A stretch of DNA of 64,000 nucleotides, from contig JAHBTK010000005.1 in NCBI GenBank assembly GCA_019638625.1, forward strand, positions 1 through 64,000, given 5' to 3'. The notes under the pieces were generated by a model. It was not told the origin of the DNA and searched no databases. It saw only the letters and a program-made list of their open reading frames with translations. How positions within the stretch are numbered: the stretch's first letter is position 1; each line of letters opens with the position of its first letter. This document shows, one piece after another, positions 26,045 through 34,937 of this stretch. The stretch is from Chitinophagaceae bacterium (GTDB lineage Bacteria > Bacteroidota > Bacteroidia > Chitinophagales > Chitinophagaceae). Made by a program: the position numbers and the translations under genes.

Positions 26045-26851
26045 ATGGGTAAAATTAGCATACCAACCACATTTAACATAGACATTGAGTTTGAGGTCGC
26101 GCCGTTTCCGTCCAGGATGTTTGCTTGGATCATCGATTTTATCATACAGGTTTTTTATATCATAATAGCTATAAATATCTATCTTAAGCTGGCCTCAGGC
26201 AGGAATAGCTGGGATATCGCCACAGGGTATGATATGTGGGCCGTAGAACTTCTCCTGATCCTCCCCGTATTTCTTTATCATTTGGTATGCGAGATATTCT
26301 GGAACGGTCAGAGCATTGGAAAAAAACTCATGGGAATAAGGGTGGTAAATGACAACGGGGGTAAAATTTCGCCTCCGCAGGCCATGATACGATGGTTGTT
26401 GCGGGCTTCCGATCTTTCCATACCTTTTATAATACTCTCCATTTTATTCAGCTTCAGCAATATCCTGAGCGTGCTGAGTATTACAACCATGTTGTTTATC
26501 GCAGACCTGGTGCTTATCGCATTCAATAAAGCATCTAAGCGGATGGGAGACCTGGCGGCCGGCACCATGTTGATAAAGCTGAACACCAAAAGCAGCCTGG
26601 ACGATACGATATTTATGGAGATGAGCGACAACTATGTCCCGGTATTTCCCCAGGTAATGAAGCTGAGCGACAGGGATATCAATACCATGAAAACCATACT
26701 GGATACTGCTATAAAGACCGGCAATTACAATATGGTGGCCAACGCATCGGACAAGGTAAAAAATGCGCTGGCTATCCAGAATGATATGTCTCCTTATGAT
26801 TTCCTGGAAACACTGCTGAAAGACTATAACTATATTTCCACCCGTCAATAA
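26045..26851 (+). CDS. RDD family membrane protein
   Basis: Protein of 268 residues. The N-terminal half (about 20-180) is an RDD domain with the characteristic PSRMFAWIIDFIIQ, the GQSIGKKLMGIRVV segment and KRMGDLAAGTMLI, and about four membrane helices. The C-terminal 85 residues are soluble and helical. RDD proteins may move small ions or compatible solutes, but the role is mostly unproven. Divergent from the SpoIIM/MoxR operon, an arrangement found in other Bacteroidota, so the proteins probably serve one envelope complex. Confidence 0.85.
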   Translation: MGKISIPTTFNIDIEFEVAPFPSRMFAWIIDFIIQVFYIIIAINIYLKLASGRNSWDIATGYDMWAVELLLILPVFLYHLVCEIFWNGQSIGKKLMGIRVVNDNGGKISPPQAMIRWLLRASDLSIPFIILSILFSFSNILSVLSITTMLFIADLVLIAFNKASKRMGDLAAGTMLIKLNTKSSLDDTIFMEMSDNYVPVFPQVMKLSDRDINTMKTILDTAIKTGNYNMVANASDKVKNALAIQNDMSPYDFLETLLKDYNYISTRQ

Positions 26852-26922
26852 CTGTCGATATACTACTGACAAACCGTTGTTATAAAACCTGCGTTTCTTT
26901 GCAGAAGAAATATCAGACCGGA

Positions 26923-29067
26923 TTAAGCGGGATCTTTTGATGTGGTTGCATAATGGTTCAGAAGCACCCTTAATTCGTGAAATTCAAAATCCGGAAGAGC
27001 GGATTTAACTTCCCCCAGGGAGTTCCATTTTGAAGTTTCAAGCTTTTGTAGAAAACGCATGATCCGGTTTTCCGGAAATAGTTTGCTGATATCCAGCTTC
27101 CCGGTGGTGGCTACCTTAGCAAAATGACCATACACTGTACCTACTGTAAGGTTTCTTTCCGCAGCGATCTGATCCGGTGTTTTTCCCTCCTCCAAAAGCT
27201 GCCAGCTCAGCAGGTGTGAAGGTTGTTTTGAAACTTCTTCCGCACGGGGGATCTCCTTTTGACCCGTATAGAGCTTTTTATCCAGTAAATGCAGGCTTTG
27301 AATATTCACGAGGTATTCCTTAATGTCTTCGAGAAAAGCCCTCAATACGGTATTATACCCCTTCAGTCCCTTTGCGCTTTTAGTAGTGCTGTAAAATTCA
27401 AACAATGGCTGATACATCCGGCTTTGCACCTGTTCCAGGAAATACTGTACAGCCCCTGCGCTTTTATTTTCTATCAGGGTCCAGGAGCCCGGTTCGCGGA
27501 CCTGCATATTTACGAACCGCTCAAATTTCGCAAAGGTCTGTTCAAGCTCTGTTGAAGCGATACCAATTTGGTCTGAAAGCGTTGAAAACTTTTCTTTGTT
27601 TATCAGGGAACTTTTTGCCCCTTCTTTTATCCAGTCTTCCAAACCAGCGGTGAGAGAAGCCGGGTTGATGTTTTGGAGAAGCTTGCTGATGGCGAAATCA
27701 TTTTTTTCCCGCTCATAGATATCCCCGATAATTTCAGCCACATTGGTCTTCTGATGAAACTCGTTAATCCGGTTATCCCTCAGAATGTTTCCGGCCTGTA
27801 TGGGTGATTTGAGTATAATACCTTCCAGTGTGCGGCAACGGCTGAGTGCCACGTACACCTGCCCGCTGGTAAACGACTTGCCGGCATCAATGATCACTTT
27901 GTCAAATGTAAGTCCCTGGCTTTTGTGTATTGTTACTGCCCAGGCCAAACGAAATGGGAACTGCTCATAGCTGCCAGCCACCTCCATCTTTATTTCCCTG
28001 TTTTCATCCAGGTGATATCGTTTGTTTTCCCATAATTCCCTTTCCACGGTAATTTCTTTTTGTGTGGTATCGGTGATAACGGTAATACTGTCTTCGCCTA
28101 TCCGGGTGATGGTTGCCAGCAACCCGTTATAATACCGCTTTTCTTCAGACGCGTCATTCCTGATAAACATGACCTGTGCCTGCGGTTTCAGCAGTAATTC
28201 CGGGTCATTGGGGTAGAGGTGTTCTTTAAAATCGCCGGTTATAATTGCGCGGAACATACTCTTTTTCCCCGGCAACGCTTCCAGCTTCCTGGAATTGATG
28301 GCGTCCGCCAGGTAGTTATGGGTCACCAGGTACACATAGGAGTCCCGGGGTTCAAAACCCGGATCGTAACGGTGGTTGAGCGCGTCAAAGTCTATATCGT
28401 TTATTTCCCCGTTCCGGATGGCGTTTAAAATAGAAATGAAAGCCGCGTCTGACTGGCGGTATACCGTAGTAAGCTCAACGGTTATATAATCCGTAGCAGT
28501 CAATGCCTTTGATTCGAAAAAATAGGGAGCATTGTAGTAGTCCCCTAAAATTCTTTCCGACTCCGGTTTCACCACCGGGGGCAATTGGTAGAGGTCGCCC
28601 ACCAGCAAGAGTTGAACACCGCCAAAGGGCTGTGTAGAACGCCTGGCGGATTTTAATGCCCAGTCAATCATATCGAGTAGGTCGGCCCGCAGCATAGAGA
28701 CTTCATCTATGATCAGTATCTCCAGTGTGCGCAATAGCTTCAGCTTATCTTTCCGGTATTTAAAATGCGGAAGAAGTTGCGGTATATTAATACATTCATT
28801 GAGGTCTACATATTCCGTGGTTGGCACAAAAGTGGTCAGTGGCAGACCGAACATCGAATGAATAGTAACACCTCCGGCATTGATAGCGGCAATACCGGTA
28901 GGCGCTACAATGATGTATTTTTTGTTCGTCTTTTTAGTAAAATCATTAAGAAAGGTTGTTTTGCCTGTCCCGGCTTTGCCGGTAAGAAAAATATTCCTCC
29001 GGGTAAATTCAGCAATATTGAAGAGATTTTGTAGCAACAGTGTTTTTTTGTAAGCCCTAAACTGCAA
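26923..29067 (-). CDS. PIF1-like helicase with C-terminal helix-turn-helix domain
   Basis: SF1B helicase of about 714 residues in the PIF1/Dda group. Motif I is GKAGTGKTTF, motif II IIDEVSMLRAD, and the last helicase motifs are AVTIHKSQGLTFDKVIID and VYVALSRC. The C-terminal region has a helix-turn-helix_40 type segment (QIAAERNLTVGTVYGHFAKVA), as in many Bacteroidota homologues. It should unwind DNA, perhaps at forks or during repair. The start is uncertain: no ATG precedes the Walker region closely; a TTG at 29067 or 29037 is the best choice. The longer frame to 29265 overlaps the divergent lipoprotein gene and is unlikely. Confidence 0.85.
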   Translation of the reverse strand: MQFRAYKKTLLLQNLFNIAEFTRRNIFLTGKAGTGKTTFLNDFTKKTNKKYIIVAPTGIAAINAGGVTIHSMFGLPLTTFVPTTEYVDLNECINIPQLLPHFKYRKDKLKLLRTLEILIIDEVSMLRADLLDMIDWALKSARRSTQPFGGVQLLLVGDLYQLPPVVKPESERILGDYYNAPYFFESKALTATDYITVELTTVYRQSDAAFISILNAIRNGEINDIDFDALNHRYDPGFEPRDSYVYLVTHNYLADAINSRKLEALPGKKSMFRAIITGDFKEHLYPNDPELLLKPQAQVMFIRNDASEEKRYYNGLLATITRIGEDSITVITDTTQKEITVERELWENKRYHLDENREIKMEVAGSYEQFPFRLAWAVTIHKSQGLTFDKVIIDAGKSFTSGQVYVALSRCRTLEGIILKSPIQAGNILRDNRINEFHQKTNVAEIIGDIYEREKNDFAISKLLQNINPASLTAGLEDWIKEGAKSSLINKEKFSTLSDQIGIASTELEQTFAKFERFVNMQVREPGSWTLIENKSAGAVQYFLEQVQSRMYQPLFEFYSTTKSAKGLKGYNTVLRAFLEDIKEYLVNIQSLHLLDKKLYTGQKEIPRAEEVSKQPSHLLSWQLLEEGKTPDQIAAERNLTVGTVYGHFAKVATTGKLDISKLFPENRIMRFLQKLETSKWNSLGEVKSALPDFEFHELRVLLNHYATTSKDPA

Positions 29068-29139
29068 ATATACTGTTTCTGCATTCGGATATGATGTATT
29101 TATTTGCCAACTGTTTGATATATTTACCAGTATAAATCG

Positions 29140-29760
29140 ATGATGGTTATGCAAACAAGATATACCTGTTGGGTCGCCTGTATCATCCTGATACTTTCTT
29201 CCTGCAGCAGCCCGACAGAAAACCGGACTTCCCTGTTCAATGGAAAAAGCCTGGATGGCTGGCACATCATTCCGGGTGGTGAATGGAAGGTGGAAAATGG
29301 TGCGATAGCGGGTACCAGCCCGGCATCAGAAAAACGCCATGGGTTACTGGTGTCGGACGAAGCGTACGGTGATTTTGAAATAGAAATTGAGTATAAAGCG
29401 GTAAAAGGAAACAGCGGGCTTTACTTTCGTTGCGAAGAAGTAGATAATGCGGTGGGTGTATATGGATTCCAGGCAGAAATTGACCCGGAGAAAGACGCAG
29501 GCGGCTTATACGAAACCGGTGGAAGAGCCTGGGTGGTGCAACCCTCAGCAGAAGACGTAAAAACCTGGTATAAACCCGGAGACTGGAACAGGATGAAGGT
29601 GAGGGCAGTGGGTAAGGACATCACCGTGTGGGTGAATGATATTCAATCAGCCCAGCTCACCAATGATCCCGGTAGAACCCGTGGTCATATTGCATTGCAA
29701 TTACATGGAGATATGGATATGGAAGTGTATTTTCGGAAGGTGCGGATAAAAATATTATAG
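29140..29760 (+). CDS. DUF1080 (3-keto-disaccharide hydrolase-type) lipoprotein
   Basis: Secreted lipoprotein of 206 residues; lipobox LSSC after a hydrophobic leader. The rest is one DUF1080 domain, a concanavalin-like jelly-roll: SLFNGKSLDGWHIIPGG at the start, NSGLYFRCEE in the middle and GHIALQLHGDMD near the end. Members bind or cleave modified disaccharides, and some are 3-keto-glycoside hydrolases. No related gene is next to it. The frame has ATGs at 29140, 29143 and 29149; any would give a functional lipoprotein signal. Confidence 0.88.
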   Translation: MMVMQTRYTCWVACIILILSSCSSPTENRTSLFNGKSLDGWHIIPGGEWKVENGAIAGTSPASEKRHGLLVSDEAYGDFEIEIEYKAVKGNSGLYFRCEEVDNAVGVYGFQAEIDPEKDAGGLYETGGRAWVVQPSAEDVKTWYKPGDWNRMKVRAVGKDITVWVNDIQSAQLTNDPGRTRGHIALQLHGDMDMEVYFRKVRIKIL

Positions 29761-29763
29761 CTG

Positions 29764-30654
29764 CTATTCAAACAACGATTGTCCGCCCGGCTTACTAGGA
29801 ACCTTCAATTGAAGTTTAAATACCCGGTTCAGCTCTTTTATAAAATGTGTTGCCAGCAGGGGAGATTCTTTTTCTACGTTCTGGTGTACGAAGAAATATA
29901 ATTTCTGCAGCCCTGCTTTACGCCATTTTGTTATTCGGGTGATCCAGTCGTCCAGGCGGTTGATGTCTGAGGAATGGTTGGCGCCTACATACCGTATAAA
30001 GGCTTCCGGGCTGGTAAGCCGCATATGCAGCATATCCCTTCTGCCCGCTGTATCTACAATAATGTTCGCGATACCCAGTTTTTCGAGAAGTCCGGTATAG
30101 GTCCTGTGTACGTTTTTATCGCTGAACCATTTTTCGTTGCGTACTTCCACTGCCAGGGGAATGCCTTTGGGAAAGTTTTCCAGCACCATTTTCAGCCGAT
30201 CAAGATCTTTGGGAGCAAAATTGTCCTGCAACTGCAGGAAGACCATGCCGAGCTTTTCTTCAAAGCCGCTTACCGCGTTACAGAAAGTCTCGATAGGCTC
30301 CTGAACATTAATAAGGCGGCGATAGTGGGTTATCAGATCGGTGACCTTGGGAAAGAATTTAAAGCCTGCCGGCGTTTTGTTTTTCCAGGTTTCTACCTGT
30401 TCAAGGTCCGGCATTTTATAGAAAGTGGCATTCAGTTCAATGCTGTTGAATTGCGTGGAATAATAACGCAGTTCATCCTTAGTACCTCGCGGATAAAACC
30501 CTTTCAAATCGCCACGGTTCCATTTGGCGCAGCCTACAAAAACTTCAAATGGTTGATCGTTTTTGTGCGCTTTCAATAAAGCCAACGTCTCCGGAGCGTC
30601 TTTTGGTAAAGAAAAATCGATAATCCCCGGATTGGCTACTTTTCCGAACTGCAT
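29764..30654 (-). CDS. DUF72 domain-containing protein
   Basis: Cytosolic protein of 296 residues of the DUF72 (YecE) family, a TIM-barrel-like fold. Typical phrases are VGCAKWNRGDLKGFYP near 41-56, YSTQFNSIELNATFYKMP near 70-87, and LAVEVRNEKWF near 172-182. Function is unknown for the whole family despite wide conservation. It converges on the DUF1080 gene with a 3-bp gap. Confidence 0.9.
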   Translation of the reverse strand: MQFGKVANPGIIDFSLPKDAPETLALLKAHKNDQPFEVFVGCAKWNRGDLKGFYPRGTKDELRYYSTQFNSIELNATFYKMPDLEQVETWKNKTPAGFKFFPKVTDLITHYRRLINVQEPIETFCNAVSGFEEKLGMVFLQLQDNFAPKDLDRLKMVLENFPKGIPLAVEVRNEKWFSDKNVHRTYTGLLEKLGIANIIVDTAGRRDMLHMRLTSPEAFIRYVGANHSSDINRLDDWITRITKWRKAGLQKLYFFVHQNVEKESPLLATHFIKELNRVFKLQLKVPSKPGGQSLFE

Positions 30655-30718
30655 GGTGATAAATTTGAATGAAAAACTAACAGGTTGAGCAGCTTTTGGG
30701 AATGTTTAGGGTTTTGAC

Positions 30719-31285
30719 TCAAACCTTCAGTGAGCCGCGAAAACCCCGGACACCATAGTAAGACTCTGCACCATTATGATATATAAAAACCCTGCCAAAG
30801 CGGCGGTCGCCGAAAATAGCGCCGCCAAGATCCCTGACAGCAGCCGGTGTTGCCAGCCAGCTTGAAGTTTTGGTATCAAACTCGCCCAGCAACTGCAACT
30901 GATGATATTCTTCTTCTGTAAGCAGTTCAATGCCCATATCTTCAGCCATTCCCAGGGCGCTATTCCCGGGTTTATGCTCCTTTCTGGAGGCCAGCGCTTC
31001 AGGATCATAACAAATACTTCTCCTCCCTTTGGGGGTTTCCGCGGAACAATCATAAAAAATGTATTCGCCCGCCTTCTTATTTTCCCCGACAACATCCGGT
31101 TCACCGCCGGTTATTTCCATTTCATTCAACGACCAGAGTTTGCCGGGGTTCGATTGTAACTTTGCCTCTACTCTGGCCCAGTCTATACCTTTATGCCGGG
31201 TTTTATTTTTTTCAAAACGGGCTTTCAATATACCGATCAGTTCTTCAGCCTGAGATACCGGTAATTTCTTTTTATTGCTTTTCAT
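30719..31285 (-). CDS. DUF4256 domain-containing protein
   Basis: Protein of 188 residues covering one DUF4256 domain: basic N-terminus, HKGIDWARVEAKL near 36-48, YDCSAETPKGRRSICYDPEAL near 81-101 region and YHNGAESYYGVRGFRG at the C-terminus. The family is common in Bacteroidota and Bacillota, and no function is assigned. Single gene, 64 bp upstream of DUF72 on the same strand, so co-transcription is possible. Confidence 0.88.
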   Translation of the reverse strand: MKSNKKKLPVSQAEELIGILKARFEKNKTRHKGIDWARVEAKLQSNPGKLWSLNEMEITGGEPDVVGENKKAGEYIFYDCSAETPKGRRSICYDPEALASRKEHKPGNSALGMAEDMGIELLTEEEYHQLQLLGEFDTKTSSWLATPAAVRDLGGAIFGDRRFGRVFIYHNGAESYYGVRGFRGSLKV

Positions 31286-31540
31286 ATAACATTGTTTGTT
31301 TCAGGTGATCTTGCCTTTTCTTAAATACTCCAACGAGGTCTTCATCTGCTTTACAGGTATTAATCGGCAGTAAGAGCCTAAAAGTAATAAATTTTAATAG
31401 TATGCTCATGCGCCGCTGTTAGCTGCTGAAAATCAGGGAGAGACCTATAAGGTTTTTGGAAACCTGATCCTGTGAATAATAGGGAGCGTAAAGGCAAGGA
31501 AAACAGCCACCCCTTTGCCGCCATAGCCCTACGCTGATCG

Positions 31541-32337
31541 TTAGCTTTTAGGTTTATGTAGCTTCGTTTTTGCAGCAGGTATTTTATAGTATGTTCTCAA
31601 CCAATGAGACACATCATCCTCATAGATAGCATCCTATTCTTTCTTACCCTCTACCACTTTAAAATGGGCAAACATTTTAAGCTCGGCGGCATCTACAGAG
31701 TTATCAAAAAAGAACGCCCGGTAGGAAAGCTGTTCGGCTTCGTATAAAAGATCGAGAGAGCGGTAATACCTGCTTTCGATTTTATCGGCAGGCACATCAT
31801 GCCCTCTCTTTTTTTACGGGCTGATACACGGAATTTGTTGATTTCCGCAGATTCTGTAGAAACAAAATACAGGTATGCCTTATATCCGATGCCTGACGCA
31901 TAATGTGCAGCTTGGAAGGATGGGAAAAACGGTTTCAAACGAGAATCTCTTTTTGTCTGTCAGCATCTTTTTCCGCAAATAGTCGGCAATCACCTGCGTC
32001 AGCCGTTCATCCTGCCGTTTATCCTTCAGCCTGATAGTATTTACCCTGATGGAAAAGCTGATGCGAAATACATCTTCCGGGTAGCTCGCGTTAATAAGTC
32101 CCGATTGTAAAGCCGTTTCAACAAATTCTTTTGTCGTGGCTGTAATATCATATTTGTCAAAATTCAATCCCCTGCTTTTGAGCAGGACAACTATATCATC
32201 TGCATTGATTAATATCCAAAGTCCAGGGATACCCCATCAACCTTATAATTCCTGATATTTTCTATAACCGTACTCTTTCCTGAGCCGTTGGGACCGGCAA
32301 ATACACGAAGGCGTAGCGCTGCGGGGCATTTTGAGCT
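31541..32337 (-). pseudogene. decayed zeta-toxin-type kinase/ATPase
   Basis: Read on the minus strand from 32337, the frame encodes a P-loop start (RVFAGPNGSGKSTVIENI) of the zeta-toxin / predicted ABC-type ATPase family. Near 32205 the frame shifts to INADDIVVLLKSRGLNF (expected next family motif), continues through DITATTKEFVETALQSG to about 31945, shifts again (SHPSKLHIMRQAS, then IGYKAYLYFVSTES), shifts in an A-run near 31808 to VPADKIESRYYRSLDLL, meets an in-frame TAG at 31636-31634, and continues as VSHWLRTYYKIPAAKTK to 31541. So at least three frameshifts plus a stop; it cannot make a full protein. Intact relatives phosphorylate nucleotide sugars or other small molecules. Confidence 0.85.
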
Positions 32338-32574
32338 TTAGTCGAGGACAATAGGGCCTTTTTTAACAGCGCTTTTGGCTACAGGAATACGGGAAATCCT
32401 CTCGGTACTTCCATCAGCAAATTGCTTCACCACCCAGCCTCCTTTTGCCACCACGTTATATCCTGCCACCTCCATAGTTTCTGCAGCCGCACGTTTAACA
32501 CCCAAACGGGCAGCGCTTACAAGCCTGCGTTTGGTGAGATAAACCGGGGTGCCATTACTATTCTTTTTCGCCAT
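32338..32574 (-). CDS. small basic protein upstream of the decayed zeta-like kinase
   Basis: Predicted protein of 78 residues, intact. The C-terminal half (GYNVVAKGGWVVKQFADGST) reads as a short beta-hairpin domain like those of small proteins encoded directly before zeta-type kinases in Bacteroidota. Its stop codon abuts the first in-frame codon of the kinase pseudogene, so the two once formed a coupled pair. It may be the cognate antitoxin or partner; that is inference. ATG at 32574 chosen; the frame continues eight codons upstream without a better start. Confidence 0.6.
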   Translation of the reverse strand: MAKKNSNGTPVYLTKRRLVSAARLGVKRAAAETMEVAGYNVVAKGGWVVKQFADGSTERISRIPVAKSAVKKGPIVLD

Positions 32575-32698
32575 AATACCAAAATTACAAAAAAACAAAT
32601 CTTAATATAATTGATTTTTTATAATAAACTCAACTGTGGAGCAGAAAGAAGTACATTATTTATTTGTTCTTAAAAAAAGTAAAAGATGAAATTAAAGC

Positions 32699-32875
32699 AT
32701 CCTGACCTTGGTTACAAAAAACATCACTGATTTTGAGAGACCGGACGGGATTGAGATGGAAGATTGGGCAAGATGGCGAAAAATTCAACAACCACCCTCA
32801 AAGAAGGAGGATTGTATAGCCAGGATCCACGGGGTCATTTCGCACAGGACTCTCGCTGCAAAACCAGCGAAGTAA
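32699..32875 (+). pseudogene. C-terminal fragment of a VapC-type PIN-domain toxin
   Basis: An open stretch with no start codon in the conserved part reads LTLVTKNITDFERPDGI followed by EMEDW. The pattern LVT-(R/K)-N-x-x-DF is the last conserved block of PIN-domain ribonucleases such as VapC and FitB, with the fourth acidic residue (D of DF). After EMEDW the tail (to the TAA at 32873-32875) is unrelated sequence. Nothing upstream encodes the other three acidic blocks, so this is a relic, not a gene. Confidence 0.55.
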
Positions 32876-32903
32876 TGCTAAAGGCAGAGCCAAGAGTACA
32901 TTA

Positions 32904-32922
32904 CCACCGTCTTAGACGGTGG
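32904..32922. repeat. perfect 8-bp hairpin, possible transposon-end relic
   Basis: CCACCGTC-TTA-GACGGTGG, an 8-bp stem with a 3-nt loop. It lacks a T-run, so it is a poor intrinsic terminator. Short hairpins of this type with a CTTTAG/CTTAG loop are found at the right ends of IS200/IS605-family elements; no tnpA or tnpB remains nearby, so this assignment is weak. Confidence 0.35.
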
Positions 32923-33109
32923 CTTTCCGGGTTACACTAAAATTGCAAACGTTTGAAATTTCAGAAGGCTATAAAAAACGCATCTTTAATGATCTTGAGT
33001 AATGTTATTTGCTATAAGCTTTAGTACAACTTCTTGTTAAGATAATATTAAACAGGGATTTAATAAATCGAAATCTTTAGTTTTGATTTCAGTTGAATAA
33101 CTAAAACTG

Positions 33110-33664
33110 ATGAGGGACTATCAGTTATATACCGACGACGAACTGCTTTGTCTTTTCAAAGAGGATAATGAATATGCCTTTAATGAAGTATACCGCCGGT
33201 ATTGGAAATTATTATTTGTGATTGCTTCATCACATCTTAAAAGCTCTTATGCTGCAGAAGATATTGTACACGATGTATTGGCGAGTCTCTGGAAAAATCG
33301 CCGTTCCCTGCAGGTCCGTTCACTTCAGCATTATCTCGCATCTTCTACCCGCTACCTGGTATTCAGAGCTATCAGGAAGAATTTGAGTGAACGGCAATAC
33401 ATTGAATCGAATGCTGATACCGCCACTCCTTTTGATCTGGAAAACACGTTCCATAATAAACGTCTGCTTGAGTTTGTGGCCAGGGAAGTAGACACTTTGC
33501 CGGAAAGATGCAGGGAGATTTTTAAATACAGGGAAAAAGGACTGACCAACAGGGAAATAGCGATGGAGATGAACATAACCCTAAAAACTGTTGAAAATCA
33601 ACTCAATAAAGCGCTTCACCGCCTGCGGTTCTCTTTAAAAAGACTGTTGCAGCTTTTTTGCTGA
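33110..33664 (+). CDS. ECF-type RNA polymerase sigma-70 factor
   Basis: Sigma factor of 184 residues, Bacteroidota ECF group. Region 2 (about 20-90) has EYAFNEVYRRYWKLLFVIAS and AEDIVHDVLASLW; region 4 (about 120-180) has LPERCREIFKYREKGLTNREIA and the recognition helix around ITLKTVENQLNKAL. It precedes genes for FecR, SusC with an STN domain, and SusD, so it is predicted to be released by FecR when the SusC protein binds its ligand and to switch on the susCD-like genes. Confidence 0.93.
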   Translation: MRDYQLYTDDELLCLFKEDNEYAFNEVYRRYWKLLFVIASSHLKSSYAAEDIVHDVLASLWKNRRSLQVRSLQHYLASSTRYLVFRAIRKNLSERQYIESNADTATPFDLENTFHNKRLLEFVAREVDTLPERCREIFKYREKGLTNREIAMEMNITLKTVENQLNKALHRLRFSLKRLLQLFC

Positions 33665-33721
33665 TATTTTTTTTCAAATCGGATAGGTGTAACGGTTCGC
33701 TTGTGGCACTGGTTATCTGAA

Positions 33722-34900
33722 ATGAAAGCAATTCCACCCCATATACAGGATTTAATTGGGAAAAGCCTTGATGGTACCATCACCAATGAAGAAAGGGAAA
33801 TTCTTGATGAATGGTACTATAATTTCTCTCCCGAAGAAGCTATGCAGCTTGCCGATGAAGCAGATATCAGCAAACGGATAAAGAGTCGGCTCGATGATTA
33901 TATTCTTCTTGAAAAAAGAAAATTACGGCAGAGAAAATTGTTGTATGTGCAGCGTATAGCGGCCGCGGTGGTATTGATTGTCAGTATTTCTGCCATCCTG
34001 TTTTACCTGTTCTCACCGAAAAGCAAACGAGAAAATTCGTTACCTGAAACCGCGCAGACTAAAACAGGAGATGAAATAGTACCCGGTAGCAATAGGGCGA
34101 TCCTTACCCTGGGAGATGGTACAGTAATTATTTTAGACAGCACAGACAGTGGATCGCTGGCTCAACAGGGAAATACCAGGGTAATTAAGATGGATGGCGG
34201 CAAATTGCTTTATTCCGCAGGAGAAGTAGCAAATGGAGTCGTACAACCTTTATATAATACTATAGCTACCCCAAGAGGAGGACAGTATGCTATTGACCTG
34301 TCTGACGGAACAAAAGTATGGCTGAATGCGTCTTCATCTATCCATTTTCCTACATCTTTTATTGACAGTGTCAGAGAAGTTTCTATTACCGGCGAAGCTT
34401 ATTTCGAGGTAAGCTACCGTCCGAAACAGCCTTTTATTGTCCGGGTAAATAATAACAGGATATTGGTATTGGGCACTCACTTTAATGTGATGGCTTACGA
34501 TAATGAACCAGGTATCAATACCACATTGCTGGAAGGGTCTCTCCTGGTTCAAAGTGACCGTGCTTCGCAGTTGCTGAAGCCGGGTAACCAGGTGAAACTG
34601 AATGCAGCCGGCGATATGACTTTGATCAGGGATGCGGATGTTGAAGAAGCGATAGCCTGGAAAAATGGCCGGTTCTCGTTTACAGGTGCTGATATGAGGA
34701 GCATTATGCGGCAGATAGAGCGTTGGTATGATGTGAATGTGAAGTTTGAAGGGGATGTGCCTTTGCACTTTTCCGGGCAGTTAAACAGGTATGCTAATGT
34801 CCGGGAACTGCTCAGGAAACTTGAGCTGACAAATGAGGTCCATTTTGAGATTGAGGGAAGGACCATTGTCGTAGTACCGGGTATGAAAGTTAATCAGTAG
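33722..34900 (+). CDS. FecR family anti-sigma factor
   Basis: Inner-membrane anti-sigma factor of 392 residues. The cytosolic N-terminus (about 1-80) should bind the sigma factor, a single membrane helix lies at about 82-103, the FecR domain at about 155-265 (TPRGGQYAIDLSDGTKVWLN then EVSITGEAYFEV) and the C-terminal DUF4974 domain at about 310-390 (MRSIMRQIERWYDVNVKFEG). The periplasmic part receives the signal from the STN domain of the next gene. ATG at 33722 preferred over a TTG at 33701. Confidence 0.93.
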   Translation: MKAIPPHIQDLIGKSLDGTITNEEREILDEWYYNFSPEEAMQLADEADISKRIKSRLDDYILLEKRKLRQRKLLYVQRIAAAVVLIVSISAILFYLFSPKSKRENSLPETAQTKTGDEIVPGSNRAILTLGDGTVIILDSTDSGSLAQQGNTRVIKMDGGKLLYSAGEVANGVVQPLYNTIATPRGGQYAIDLSDGTKVWLNASSSIHFPTSFIDSVREVSITGEAYFEVSYRPKQPFIVRVNNNRILVLGTHFNVMAYDNEPGINTTLLEGSLLVQSDRASQLLKPGNQVKLNAAGDMTLIRDADVEEAIAWKNGRFSFTGADMRSIMRQIERWYDVNVKFEGDVPLHFSGQLNRYANVRELLRKLELTNEVHFEIEGRTIVVVPGMKVNQ

Positions 34901-34937
34901 TTATACAACAATAATTATAAAACAAAACTAACAAATC

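Larger units (their letters stand above)
32575..33109. other. intergenic region with gene fragments and hairpin
   Basis: No intact gene. It contains a PIN-domain (VapC) tail fragment at 32699-32875 and a perfect hairpin at 32904-32922 (listed separately). The last 100 bases are AT-rich and carry TAGTTTTG at 33078-33085, which fits the -7 element of a promoter for the ECF sigma gene, though no TTG sits at the expected distance upstream. Confidence 0.5.

Noticed and set aside
32817..32940. omega-RNA or functional IS200/IS605 right end
   Set aside because: Only one short hairpin fits; there is no TnpB or TnpA reading frame and no second end.
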